A stretch of DNA of 28,895 bases, taken from Bacillota bacterium (GTDB taxonomy: Bacteria; Bacillota; Clostridia; Lachnospirales; Lachnospiraceae). The DNA is taken from assembly GCA_023398615.1 (NCBI GenBank), contig JAEWSD010000264.1:1-28895 (forward strand), in the 5' to 3' direction. Numbering within the stretch: the stretch's first letter is position 1; every line of letters starts with the position of its first letter. Position numbers and translations under genes: made by a program. Under the pieces are notes generated by a model. That model did not search any database. It saw nothing but the letters and a program-made list of their open reading frames with translations, and had not been told where the DNA came from. Shown in pieces: positions 7,807 to 16,536 of the stretch.

Positions 7807-8487
7807 ATGGAAAAACAATTCCAAAAAAGCTTACATACCGCAGCGACCGGACGCAAGGGCAGGATCTATGCCGGGCTGTTCGCCGCTTGTACCATGCTTG
7901 TAATAATTGCTTTGATAATACTATATTCTTTAAACCGCAGAAATACAACTACAGAAATCCAGGAAGGCATTGCCTCCGAAATTATCCGTTTTCATGTGAT
8001 CGCCAACAGTGATTCTTCAGAGGATCAGGCTTTAAAGCTTAAGGTAAAGGATGCTCTGACCGAAGCCCTGCGCCCGACCCTTGAACATGCCGGAACCATA
8101 GAGGAAGCAAGGACATTATTGACTCAAAACCTCAAATATATGGAGAAGATTTCCAATGAAATTATCAGAGACAACGGTTATGCCTATACCGCATCCGCAT
8201 CTCTGGAGCATACCTTTTTCCCTTTGAAAGTGTACGGAGACCTGTCACTTCCCCCGGGAGAATATGAAGCAGTCCGTATTCGGCTCGGATCGGCGTCAGG
8301 AAAAAACTGGTGGTGTATCATGTACCCGCCTCTCTGCTTTGTTGATTCAACCTACAATATTGTTCCGGAATCATCAAAAGAACAATTGGAACATGTACTG
8401 ACGGAAGAAGAATACAGAGAAATCCTCTCCCGTAAGGACGTCAAGGTAAAAGTTAAATTCAAGCTGATCCCCTGGCTGAAGGACTGA
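7807..8487 (+). CDS. spoIIR: Stage II sporulation protein R
   Basis: Forespore-made secreted signal that activates SpoIIGA to process pro-sigma-E in the mother cell. The 226-residue protein has an N-terminal membrane/signal segment (about 21-42), then the diagnostic EIIRFHVIANSDSSEDQ block (58-74), followed by the VYGDLSLPPGEYEAVRIRLG and NWWCIMYPPLCFVD blocks typical of the family. CAGGAGAT lies about 11 bases before the ATG. Its presence shows the host is an endospore former. In relatives it is under sigma-F; no clear sigma-F site was found. Confidence 0.95.
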   Translation: MEKQFQKSLHTAATGRKGRIYAGLFAACTMLVIIALIILYSLNRRNTTTEIQEGIASEIIRFHVIANSDSSEDQALKLKVKDALTEALRPTLEHAGTIEEARTLLTQNLKYMEKISNEIIRDNGYAYTASASLEHTFFPLKVYGDLSLPPGEYEAVRIRLGSASGKNWWCIMYPPLCFVDSTYNIVPESSKEQLEHVLTEEEYREILSRKDVKVKVKFKLIPWLKD

Positions 8488-8589
8488 TCCGAAAAAACAG
8501 CGATTATAGATTCGGGATAAATTGTTATTATAGTATTGAAAACAACGTCCCTTATGCTTATAATCATAAGTGCATCCCGGATGGAGTGC

Positions 8590-8628
8590 TTATTACGTAA
8601 TAGAACGTAATTTTCTATTGCATAATAA
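8590..8628 (+). repeat. Long hairpin in the ispE 5' region
   Basis: Sixteen-base arms (8590-8605 and 8613-8628), 14 of 16 complementary, separated by 7 bases, lie 25 bp before the ispE start. No T-run follows, so an mRNA structural element is more likely than a terminator. Confidence 0.5.
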
Positions 8629-8653
8629 CAAATACATAGAAACAGGGGTACCC

Positions 8654-9538
8654 ATGAATCATATAACGTTAAAGGCTTATGCTAAAATAAATCTCGGATT
8701 GGATGTAGTAAGAAAAAGAGAGGACGGTTATCACGAAGTCCGGATGATTATGCAGACGATAAATCTGTATGATAAACTGACCATAAACCGTACCAACAAT
8801 ACATCAATAATATTAAACACCAATCTTCAATATCTGCCGTCCGATGAGAATAATCTTGTTTATAAGGCTGCGGCACTGATAAAAAACGAATTTGCGATAA
8901 CACAGGGAGTCTATATCAATCTGGAGAAAAAAATCCCGGTTGCGGCGGGCATGGCGGGCGGAAGCTCCGATGCTGCCGCGGCCCTGTATGGCATGAATCT
9001 TCTCTTTGGCTTAAAATTATCCAGGCAAGAGCTGATGCGCCTGGGACTCCGGCTCGGGGCGGATGTCCCCTATTGTATCATGAGAGGCACCGTACTATCG
9101 GAAGGGATCGGTGAAATCCTTACTCCCCTGCCGCCCTTTCCTAACTGTCATGTCCTGGTAGTCAAGCCCGGTATCAGTGTATCGACAAAACATGTTTACG
9201 AGAACCTTCATCTGGATGAAACTGTTAAACATCCTGATATCGACGGTATCATACGCAGTATCGGGCAGAAGAATTTGCACGGTGCCGTCAGGCTGTTCGG
9301 CAATGTGTTGGAAACCGTGACAGAAAAGGAATACCCCGTCATTACAGAATTAAAAGAAAAGATACTTGAAAGCGGTGCAATCTGTTCACTAATGAGCGGA
9401 AGCGGCCCTGCCGTATTCGGGCTTTTCGATAATACAGGCAGGGCGGAAAAAGCCTTTTATCAATTTAAAGTAGGCAATTTAGGCAAACAAGTATATCTTA
9501 CCGATTTTTACCACCCTGGTTATAAAGTTATTTCATAA
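8654..9538 (+). CDS. ispE: 4-diphosphocytidyl-2-C-methyl-D-erythritol kinase
   Basis: GHMP kinase of the non-mevalonate (MEP) isoprenoid pathway; it phosphorylates CDP-methylerythritol. I choose the ATG at 8654 (294 residues), which follows AGGGG and gives MNHITLKAYAKINLGL, the usual N-terminus. A longer frame from 8570 adds 28 non-family residues. Motifs: AYAKINLGL with K11, the ATP loop PVAAGMAGGSSDAAA (95-109), LGADVPYC with D137, and the C-terminal GSGPAVFGLF. Beyond transcription downstream of spoIIR no functional link is evident. Confidence 0.95.
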   Translation: MNHITLKAYAKINLGLDVVRKREDGYHEVRMIMQTINLYDKLTINRTNNTSIILNTNLQYLPSDENNLVYKAAALIKNEFAITQGVYINLEKKIPVAAGMAGGSSDAAAALYGMNLLFGLKLSRQELMRLGLRLGADVPYCIMRGTVLSEGIGEILTPLPPFPNCHVLVVKPGISVSTKHVYENLHLDETVKHPDIDGIIRSIGQKNLHGAVRLFGNVLETVTEKEYPVITELKEKILESGAICSLMSGSGPAVFGLFDNTGRAEKAFYQFKVGNLGKQVYLTDFYHPGYKVIS

Positions 9539-9642
9539 ATGTACCGATAAATAAAACATGGAGCTAGTACTTTGTGACTAAGTTTTAAAAATAGGAGTAC
9601 AAATATCAGCGCGTGCGCTAATAACCAAGGAGGGTGATTTTA

Positions 9643-10260
9643 ATGAGTATTAATGGAGTTGGTTCAACAACATCAACCTATGAAAGTACTAATGTAAGGA
9701 GTACGGATACTGCCGGCTCCTCAAGCAGCGGAGCATCCGGCAATGTAACGTCCGGAGCCGCACAGGACACGCCGCCCGTTGTATACGAGAAAAGCAACGA
9801 GTCAAGGAAAGATTACAAACAGGATACCGCTACCATAGCAAAACTGAAAGCGGATGCCGAAAGAAGGACCCAGCAGCTGAGAAATTTGGTCGAAAAGCTC
9901 ATGCTAAAGCAGGGGCAAACCTTTGATGAAGCCAATATGTACCAGCTGTTAAGAGAAGGCAAGGTAACCGTAGACGCCGAAACCGCAAAACAGGCACAGG
10001 CGGATATCGCCGAGGACGGCTATTGGGGAGTGAACCAGACCTCCGACAGGTTAGTATCCTTTGCCAAAGCTCTAGCAGGCAGTGACCCCGCAAAAGCGGA
10101 TGAAATGATTAATGCTGTCAAAAAAGGCTTTGAAGCGGCTAAGAAAGCATGGGGCGGCGAGCTCCCGGATATCTGCCAGCAGACACTGGATGCCGCATTA
10201 AAGAAATTAGACGAATGGAAATCCTCCGCATCGGCCGGACCGGCAGAGGAAACCGCTTAA
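9643..10260 (+). CDS. Ser/Gly-rich, helix-rich protein of unknown function
   Basis: I do not recognise it with certainty. A strong AAGGAGGG (9627-9634) sets the start at the ATG at 9643 (205 residues) rather than the GTG at 9634. The first 45 residues are Ser/Thr/Gly-rich and low in complexity, with no signal peptide. The rest is helical and charged (about 55-95 with DTATIAKLKADAERRTQQLR), then an Ala-rich C-terminal part with AEDGYWGVNQTSDRLVSFAKALAG and repeated helices ending KKLDEWKSS. The C-terminal layout faintly recalls DUF5610-type domains; this is a guess. It is monocistronic or follows ispE by 104 bp, and converges on degV. Confidence 0.75.
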   Translation: MSINGVGSTTSTYESTNVRSTDTAGSSSSGASGNVTSGAAQDTPPVVYEKSNESRKDYKQDTATIAKLKADAERRTQQLRNLVEKLMLKQGQTFDEANMYQLLREGKVTVDAETAKQAQADIAEDGYWGVNQTSDRLVSFAKALAGSDPAKADEMINAVKKGFEAAKKAWGGELPDICQQTLDAALKKLDEWKSSASAGPAEETA

Positions 10261-10299
10261 TAAAAATAAAACTATTTAAAGGTTAAAGCATTCCGCTGA

Positions 10300-10351
10300 T
10301 AACAGGAGCGGCTTCTCATGTAACAGGCATTCATGAAAGTCACTCCTGTTA
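10300..10351. terminator. Terminator between the 9643 gene and degV
   Basis: Nine-base arms TAACAGGAG (10300-10308) and CTCCTGTTA (10343-10351), with an inner TCATG/CATGA pairing, sit between converging genes. On the plus strand CTTTGGTTT follows. T-runs are weak, so efficiency is uncertain. Confidence 0.55.
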
Positions 10352-10358
10352 CTTTGGT

Positions 10359-11207
10359 TTAAATCTCCGAAAAACATACCCCGACTGTTCCGGGCCCGCA
10401 GTACACTCCGACGATAGCGCTGACCTGGCCGATCAGGTACACATTCATAATCCCGGGAAGCAACCGCAGCCTGTCACATATTTTTAATGCGTCTGTTTCC
10501 ACGTTGGCATGAATAACATAGGCATCACATTTCTTCTTTTCAGCAATTTTCTCTCCGATTTCAATAAGACGGCTGATTGATTTATTCCTGCCTCTTATTT
10601 TTTCATGGGTGTAGCATTGTCCAAACTTTTCATCAAAGCAGACAATGGGCTTTATATCCAGAATATTTCCGATTGTACCTGATATTTTCCCTATTCTTCC
10701 GCCCTTTATCGCATATTCTAAGGTACCGAATACAAAGAAAAAATGGAGCTTTCGTTTCATCTCAGGAATTAACTTAGTAATCTCGTCAAAGCTTTTACCT
10801 CTCCGGATTAGCTCCCCGCATTTTTTAAGAATTATGCCTTCACATACAGAAGTAGATTTTGTATCAAAAATATATGATGTTATCTCCGGGAACTGTTCAC
10901 TGATTAATTTGACAGCATTAACCGTACCGGATATACCGCTTGAAATATTTATTGAAATAACATGCGTATATTTTTCCTCTTTTAACTTCTTATACAGCCC
11001 TTCTATATCTTCCATAGAGGGGAGCGAAGACTTTGGTATTTCCACTTTCATATTGCTGAAAACTTCCTGCGGCGTAATATCGACTTTATCTGTATATTCA
11101 CGCTTCTTATAAATGATCTTAAAAGGAAGAACACGTATCTGATATGCTGCAATCGTTTCATCATCTATATCACAGGCAGAATCGGTAATTAAGGCAATCT
11201 TCTCCAT
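10359..11207 (-). CDS. DegV family fatty-acid-binding protein
   Basis: DegV proteins bind a fatty acid and act as FakB-type subunits, presenting it to a FakA kinase for phosphorylation and phospholipid synthesis. The 282-residue protein has the family layout: ALITDSACDID at the N-terminus (5-15), the KSSLPS segment (60-65) that holds the carboxylate, SSGISGT (89-95), GGRIGK in the middle and a C-terminal GPGTVGVCF lid. No FakA gene is nearby, which is usual since FakB genes are scattered. AAAGGAG precedes the ATG by 9 bases. Confidence 0.9.
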   Translation of the reverse strand: MEKIALITDSACDIDDETIAAYQIRVLPFKIIYKKREYTDKVDITPQEVFSNMKVEIPKSSLPSMEDIEGLYKKLKEEKYTHVISINISSGISGTVNAVKLISEQFPEITSYIFDTKSTSVCEGIILKKCGELIRRGKSFDEITKLIPEMKRKLHFFFVFGTLEYAIKGGRIGKISGTIGNILDIKPIVCFDEKFGQCYTHEKIRGRNKSISRLIEIGEKIAEKKKCDAYVIHANVETDALKICDRLRLLPGIMNVYLIGQVSAIVGVYCGPGTVGVCFSEI

Positions 11208-11408
11208 AAATAATATCTCCTTTGTGATAATCTGTACATAAGTCTAATAACACTATGTGATACTCTTGTTATGATATGTAGTTATTATAACCAGATTACC
11301 ACGTTTTTCATATCAAATCAACACAAAGAATAATTGAATTATTTCGTTGTATCTTGGATATCCAAGCATTCATTCCAAATAATTTCATCATCCGGGCTTT
11401 TTCCCGCA

Positions 11409-12185
11409 TTATAAAGAAGAATTTTTCATCACGGAGTGGGTATAACGTCCTCTGGACTTTGTAGCATTTCCATACTGGATGGCGCGCTCCGGGCAGCAGT
11501 TAATACAGCCAAGGCACTGAGTGCATGCCTTGCCCCATATTGGTTTTGCCTGAAGCGTAATGGTGTGAACCGGACAGATTTTTTCACATAGCCCACAACG
11601 AATACAAGCATCGGTTGTATGAAATGGTTTGGTACCCCTTGCAAACTTATTAAAAAGAGGATTGATCAGCCTTGTTTTCAACCCGGGGTTGCTTCCGTGC
11701 AACAACTCAAATACCCCCTGTTTCTGACTTGCAAGCACTTTGTTTATCTCTTCCAGCCGCTGTTCGGCCATGCTAAGTTTATTCTGTTGCACCGACTCTG
11801 ATTCAACATCCTCACCGATAACATAGTTGCTTGGCATACTGACAGAAAATGCAGAGGAAAGTGTTATTCCATTCTTTAACAAGGTTTTTTGTAATACCCG
11901 GGTAGCATAACCCTCCGCACTCCCGCAGGTGTTAAGAGAAAAAACATATCTTTTACTGTCCGTCAAACGCATGCTGCGGATAAAATCCAGCACAATCTGC
12001 GGAGCACCCCATGCATATATGGGATACACAAATCCTATAAGTTCCTTTTCATCCGGTGTATACACCCGTTCACTTGATTTCTTATCCATCTCACGTACGA
12101 CAGACACCAGCTTATCACCCTGTGCCTGCGCAATCTTTTTTGCTGTATATAGTGAATTACCGGTTCCTGAAAAATAGAAAATCAT
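11409..12185 (-). CDS. EFR1-type flavodoxin/2[4Fe-4S] ferredoxin
   Basis: Fusion of a flavodoxin-like domain with a bacterial two-cluster ferredoxin, probably a cytoplasmic electron carrier. The N-terminal FMN loop is FSGTGNSLYTA (5-15), followed by PIYAWGAP (55-62). Two cluster motifs lie near the C-terminus: C194, C197, C200, C204 and C221, C224, C227, C231, each with the fourth cysteine followed by Pro. C230 is an extra cysteine. AAGGAG precedes the start by 9 bases. It follows a PadR regulator by 44 bp in the same operon, so its expression is likely controlled by that regulator. Its redox partner is unknown. Confidence 0.9.
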   Translation of the reverse strand: MIFYFSGTGNSLYTAKKIAQAQGDKLVSVVREMDKKSSERVYTPDEKELIGFVYPIYAWGAPQIVLDFIRSMRLTDSKRYVFSLNTCGSAEGYATRVLQKTLLKNGITLSSAFSVSMPSNYVIGEDVESESVQQNKLSMAEQRLEEINKVLASQKQGVFELLHGSNPGLKTRLINPLFNKFARGTKPFHTTDACIRCGLCEKICPVHTITLQAKPIWGKACTQCLGCINCCPERAIQYGNATKSRGRYTHSVMKNSSL

Positions 12186-12229
12186 ATGATACCGCTCCTT
12201 TCATTCATTGAGACTGTTTTCAGTATATT

Positions 12230-12736
12230 TTATTTGGTTTGAAAGTGCTTTTTATACCAGAAGATCAAAAAGTCATAATAATCCAGGCCAAAGTCCAGGG
12301 TACATCTTTCATATTCATTCAGTTTATTTTCTATCTGATCTTTCAGAATAAGCAGGTCGTGTTTATAATTTTCAACCTCCCGAACATATTCTTCTATATG
12401 AATCTTCACACGATCGGCAGACAGATAGCGGTAAAAAAATACCTTAACCAGTGCCGAGGTTACGCTGGATTTGGAAGGTTCAATCGGGGAATCCAGCCAC
12501 TTCAGAAATTCCGTCTTCCCGCTTCCTTTGATGGAATACGTCTTCTTCAATTTACCGCCTTCCACCGACTCCTTTCCCTCAATAAAGCCCTTTTGCATCA
12601 GTCTCTTTAAGGCCGGATAGATACTTCCGAAACTTGCATCTGCAAAATGAGATGTACTCATACTCATATACTGTTTCATATCATATCCGGTCATATTTCT
12701 TTCCATCAAAAACCCCATCAGAATATATTCCGTCAT
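12230..12736 (-). CDS. PadR family transcriptional regulator
   Basis: Winged-helix repressor of the PadR type. The 168-residue protein has the N-terminal PadR domain (ILMGFLMERNMTGYDMKQYM, then SIYPALKRLMQKGFIE and the wing KKTYSIKGSGK) and a C-terminal helical dimerisation region of the Vir_act_alpha_C kind. AGGAGG precedes the ATG by 6 bases. It is the first gene of an operon with the EFR1 protein, and its promoter carries a palindrome abutting the -10 box, so autorepression is likely. The inducing ligand cannot be read from the sequence. Confidence 0.92.
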   Translation of the reverse strand: MTEYILMGFLMERNMTGYDMKQYMSMSTSHFADASFGSIYPALKRLMQKGFIEGKESVEGGKLKKTYSIKGSGKTEFLKWLDSPIEPSKSSVTSALVKVFFYRYLSADRVKIHIEEYVREVENYKHDLLILKDQIENKLNEYERCTLDFGLDYYDFLIFWYKKHFQTK

Positions 12737-12774
12737 ATCATTCCTCCTATCATCAAAATAATTTCATATCTATT

Positions 12775-12825
12775 CGATATATATCGTTACGATATAATAG
12801 TATAATAAAACTTCTTTTTTGTCAA
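12775..12825 (-). promoter_or_regulatory. PadR operon promoter with overlapping palindromic operators
   Basis: On the minus strand: TTGACA (12820-12825), N17, TACTAT (12797-12802). Directly after the -10 lies a perfect palindrome TATATCG-TAA-CGATATA (12780-12796), overlapped by a second perfect one, CGATATATATCG (12775-12786). A repressor bound here would cover the transcription start. The likely ligand is the PadR protein encoded downstream (inference). Confidence 0.75.
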
Positions 12826-12836
12826 TATCAAACGGA

Positions 12837-13019
12837 GCTAACCGACCTTTTAGGTTAATTCTTCGACTTTCTACCATAATACTAATAGAAAACATAATCA
12901 TTTGCAGTAAAATTATTATATTTCTTAACATATTTATGTATATTCCGATTATCTAATCATTAACATCTTACCATAATAAAATCCGAATGTTAACATTAAA
13001 TAACCGTCGTCGCAGAAAG
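12837..13019. other. Gene-free A/T-rich spacer
   Basis: Between the PadR promoter and the large palindrome I see no gene, promoter or terminator I can support, only A/T-rich sequence with a minor TAACC/GGTTA pairing near 12839-12857. Confidence 0.5.
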
Positions 13020-13186
13020 AGGCTTTCCGGATATACAGTAAGAAAGAGTTTTTTGTTTGCGGTGACGCTTTGCGTGAATCGTCCGCTTAGGGAGGACAGA
13101 CGATTTTACTGTCCTAGCTAAGCGGACGATTCGGGTAAAGTGTCGAAGCAACGAAAAAACTCTCTTACTGTATATCCGGAAAGCCT
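13020..13186. repeat. 167-bp imperfect palindrome, MITE/REP-like
   Basis: Arms of about 80 bases (13020-13099 and 13109-13186) are complementary over most of their length. The outer 24 bases match perfectly (AGGCTTTCCGGATATACAGT and four more). An inner GAATCGTCCGCTTAG block of 15 also matches perfectly, as does the apical AGGACAG/CTGTCCT around a 9-base loop. The middle third is diverged. No target-site duplication or transposase is visible. It lies 46 bp downstream of sipL and could also terminate that transcript. It is the only copy in this window. Confidence 0.8.
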
Positions 13187-13232
13187 TATTATTGTCCAAA
13201 ACCCGGTTCAATAAAAACTTGATATGGAAAGC

Positions 13233-14801
13233 TTAAATAGCCTTATCCACCTTCTTCATGATAAGCAGTTTATCCCCGACCTTAATATTGTCGTTATCCA
13301 GCCCGTTTAATTCCAGTATCCTTCCAACCGTAGTATAGTACTTCTTGGCAATATTCCATAAGCTGTCCTGGTACTTAACCGTATATCCGATAATACTCGG
13401 CATAGCCTGCAGCTTCTCATAATCCACATCCGATACTTCAATGTCTGTGATAATCGGCTCCGTTATGGAGTCAAATACAATGGCATTAAGACCGATACCA
13501 GCCTTCACTTCAATCTCTTCGCTGTCCAGCATCATAACACTTAACTGTTCAACGGCAGGCTTTACATTATACGTACTGGTCGGCTTTAGCTCCTTCACCT
13601 CAATCGTCTGGGTAAATGGGATCAGGCCCTTAATGGAATTGATCGGGCGGGTGTCATCGGCACAGATATAAAGAATCTGTACTTCCAGTACACCGTTAAC
13701 CTCCAAACCGTTATCCACGGGATTAATCTCATCCACCTTAACTTCCCCGGAAGCATGGCATATCTGAAGAACGCCGGGCTGATTGCCGGGAATCCTGACC
13801 ATGTCATTTACCCTTACTTTGCTGTTGTTCTTGACTAACAGGTTCTCATAGTGTGCATCCTTAATAACCGGTGTCAGTTCCTTAAAGGGAGAATATGCAT
13901 CATTTAACAGTTCCAGATCTTCCTCATCATACATTTTAATTCCTAATTCAAGAACAACCTCTACATCGATAACTCTCTGTTCCCCGTCTGAATCCGGCAT
14001 TACCTCAAGACTTTTGCTTGCTATGGCAAAGTCTATATTGTCAATCATATCCTCCGTGCAGCCATTGCATTCAATCGTTGTGGCAAACGGCAGCTCTGTT
14101 TCAAAATACTCAAGTGGTTTCTCTTCATCCTCACTTGCATAAAGTATGAATATGATTAACTCACCTTTTACGTTAAATTTGTTTTCAGACAGCCGGGCTT
14201 CGGGATTTCTAAGCTCCACTTCACTGTAAAGTATCTCGGAAATGTTTGCCTTATTCGACGGCAAATGGATCTGATCCTTGATACGGTAGGTATCCTTCTT
14301 ATCTACGGCAATATCTGTAACCGTTATGCTCTTATTTATGAATTGAATATCCTCTTCTCCGGTTACCGATACCGCGGTAACCTCGTCATATAATTCTTCT
14401 ATTAATACGGTTATACGGACAATAGATTTCACGCTGAATTTTCTGGAGTTAATCAGTGCCGTGGTCAGATCCTCTAACTCCCAACTAATGATGGCTTCGT
14501 CTCCTATACAAGCATCATCCAAATGAATCACTTCATCAAATGGCACCTCTCCTGATATACTATGTACAGGCCGCGTGCTCTCGTCGCTGAAATACAACAT
14601 ATTGAAAAAGAGCGCACCCTTCACCATTAATTTTCCATTCATCATTTTAACATCATTAATCTTTATGGCGCCTTGTTCTTTAATAATCTTGCAAATATCC
14701 GGCTTGACATCCGGGACATTAAAATCATCATCTAGCGTAAGCTGGAGACTGCTTTTACACTTCAATTTATTCATGTGAATATTCTTCTTAATTAACTCCA
14801 C
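13233..14801 (-). CDS. sipL: SipL-like SPOCS/LysM spore morphogenesis protein
   Basis: In Clostridioides difficile SipL binds SpoIVA and anchors the spore coat at the forespore surface. The 522-residue protein shows repeated SPOCS (DUF3794) domains; the opening LTLDDDFNVPDVKPDICKII is diagnostic, and later copies start near 180 and 325. A C-terminal LysM follows (about 473-518, with YTVKYQDSLWNIAKKYY and IKVGDKLLI). There is no signal peptide, as expected for a mother-cell protein. The start is GTG, 8 bases after AAGGAGG. It lies 81 bp after the carbohydrate-binding lipoprotein gene. I found no confident sigma-E promoter, though the TATAAG near 14820 is a weak candidate. Confidence 0.9.
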   Translation of the reverse strand: MELIKKNIHMNKLKCKSSLQLTLDDDFNVPDVKPDICKIIKEQGAIKINDVKMMNGKLMVKGALFFNMLYFSDESTRPVHSISGEVPFDEVIHLDDACIGDEAIISWELEDLTTALINSRKFSVKSIVRITVLIEELYDEVTAVSVTGEEDIQFINKSITVTDIAVDKKDTYRIKDQIHLPSNKANISEILYSEVELRNPEARLSENKFNVKGELIIFILYASEDEEKPLEYFETELPFATTIECNGCTEDMIDNIDFAIASKSLEVMPDSDGEQRVIDVEVVLELGIKMYDEEDLELLNDAYSPFKELTPVIKDAHYENLLVKNNSKVRVNDMVRIPGNQPGVLQICHASGEVKVDEINPVDNGLEVNGVLEVQILYICADDTRPINSIKGLIPFTQTIEVKELKPTSTYNVKPAVEQLSVMMLDSEEIEVKAGIGLNAIVFDSITEPIITDIEVSDVDYEKLQAMPSIIGYTVKYQDSLWNIAKKYYTTVGRILELNGLDNDNIKVGDKLLIMKKVDKAI

Positions 14802-14882
14802 AAAAATTCCCTCCTTGTCTTATACCATATCATATTCATAAGAAAAGAAAAAAATGCTAAAATTAAAAAAGAACTCTGCCAT

Positions 14883-16529
14883 TTAAGGAGCTGCAGTACC
14901 TTCTTCCGTATTTGCCTCTTTATCCGGCCGGCCTCCCCTCCCTCCGGGAGCTCCCATGCCCTGTTTTCCGTTACTGGTTACGATGGAGGTAAGGGTAATC
15001 CGGGCCGTCTGCTCTCCGCTGGTTAACGTATAGGTCTTATCCTTCCCAAGCTCCGGCGTACTGATGACAACAGACTGATATTCCTTACCCGGCTTAAACG
15101 ATGTGATTGTCTTCCCGGCGGCATCCGTTAACGTAAGTTCCGTTCCTGCGGCACTGGCTGAGGTCATATTGTATAAAAGGGAATACTGAGAAGAGGTATC
15201 CGAAAATCCCTGGGCCATGCCGGTACTTCCGGCGGCAATTACCGTTCCGCCTGTTATTTCTGCCGTTCCGTTATAATCAAGAGCACCGTTGCCGTTGTTT
15301 GTGGGGCCGCTTACATAAATACTGCCGCCGGATATATAAAGACTGCCGTTGGAGTCAATGCCATCTCCGGAAGCATTGATATGAATGGTACCGTTCTTAA
15401 TGGATATATAACAGTCCGGATCTGCCGCAAAGTCTCCTCCTCCAGGGCCTCCTCCGAGATTACCTCCCTCACGGCTTCCGCCGGCCGGTCTGCTATCTCT
15501 TTCAGCCGGAGCTTTTTTTACTTCATCAAAGGTTGAGTCCGGTGATTCCGGTCTGCTGCCACCGGCAAAATTACCGTTATCCGTTGCATCACCGGCTCCG
15601 TTTGCGGAATTTAATCCGTCATCTTCTGCCGTTATATCAACCACACCGTCATCAATAAGGATCACGGTGCCTTCCATTCCTTCCTTGCTTTTCGCCACCG
15701 TAATATTGCCACCGGCAACATATATATATCCTTTTGCGGCATCTTCGTCATTCTTGGACTGGATACCGTTTCCGGTGGAGGCACTTAACGTCAGGCTGCC
15801 GTCTTTGATTTTCACACAATCCTTGCCGTTTAGGGCATCCTTTACGGCCGTAACGTTTATGGTTCCGCCGGTTATAACCAGGTCATCCTTGGATACGATT
15901 CCGTGCTTATAATTGCCGTTTACTGTTAATGTACCGTTTCCGTTGATCGTCAGGTCAGCCTTGCTGAAAATGGCGCCGTCCACATTCGTATCATCACTTT
16001 GAACATATTCCGTACCGTCGGTTACGGTGTTTTGAGTACCCTCCTTTAAAGTTATAAATACCTTATCCGCATTTTTAATGTATATTGGAGCATTTTTCTT
16101 ACAGGTTACCGTCACCCCGGCTAATATAATGTGTATTTTGTCGTTATCCCCGGCATCCACAAGAACCTGCCCGTTATCCAGTGTGCCGCTTATTACGTAA
16201 GTACCCTCGGCAGTGATAGTTACGGCACCATCCTTTTCGGCCGCTCCGGTACCGGTTACTTGAATGCTGTCTTTATTCAAGGTTATATTGACGGCCGCGC
16301 TTTCCTCATATCCCACTTCAAGATCTCTCGCCGTAAATTCCGTATCAACTGCCACCCGGGAGGCGGCGGCTGTTTCTTCCCCAGTTGCCGCCCCGGTATC
16401 CGCGGCCGATTTTGCCTGGCCTGTCTGCCTGTCACCGCAGCCTGTCAGCAAAAGTGCTGCGACCATCAGGAACATTATATGGAATTTAAGTCTTTTCATT
16501 GTTTTCTGTTTCATGGCTTGCCTCATCAT
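14883..16529 (-). CDS. Lipoprotein with Cthe_2159-like beta-helix carbohydrate-binding domain
   Basis: Predicted surface lipoprotein: signal peptide with lipobox LLLTGC (C31). The body is a repetitive right-handed beta-helix with rungs such as ADLTINGNGTLTVNGNYKHG and DLVITGGTINVTAVKDALNG, the pattern of the DUF4353/Cthe_2159 carbohydrate-binding family, whose founder binds acidic polysaccharide with calcium. A flexible Gly/Pro/Ser-rich insert (about 330-385) interrupts the helix, and another disordered Gly-rich tail ends the protein (548 residues in all). The start lies 7 bp after the DUF4956 stop, so translation is probably coupled. This gene type is often found with VTC and DUF4956 genes, as here. 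The bound glycan is unknown. Confidence 0.85.
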   Translation of the reverse strand: MMRQAMKQKTMKRLKFHIMFLMVAALLLTGCGDRQTGQAKSAADTGAATGEETAAASRVAVDTEFTARDLEVGYEESAAVNITLNKDSIQVTGTGAAEKDGAVTITAEGTYVISGTLDNGQVLVDAGDNDKIHIILAGVTVTCKKNAPIYIKNADKVFITLKEGTQNTVTDGTEYVQSDDTNVDGAIFSKADLTINGNGTLTVNGNYKHGIVSKDDLVITGGTINVTAVKDALNGKDCVKIKDGSLTLSASTGNGIQSKNDEDAAKGYIYVAGGNITVAKSKEGMEGTVILIDDGVVDITAEDDGLNSANGAGDATDNGNFAGGSRPESPDSTFDEVKKAPAERDSRPAGGSREGGNLGGGPGGGDFAADPDCYISIKNGTIHINASGDGIDSNGSLYISGGSIYVSGPTNNGNGALDYNGTAEITGGTVIAAGSTGMAQGFSDTSSQYSLLYNMTSASAAGTELTLTDAAGKTITSFKPGKEYQSVVISTPELGKDKTYTLTSGEQTARITLTSIVTSNGKQGMGAPGGRGGRPDKEANTEEGTAAP

Positions 16530-16536
16530 CTTTCTA

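Noticed and set aside
12996..13211. A 71-codon frame over the large palindrome
   Set aside because: It exists only because the palindrome lacks stops in that frame. The sequence is basic and repetitive and has no ribosome site.
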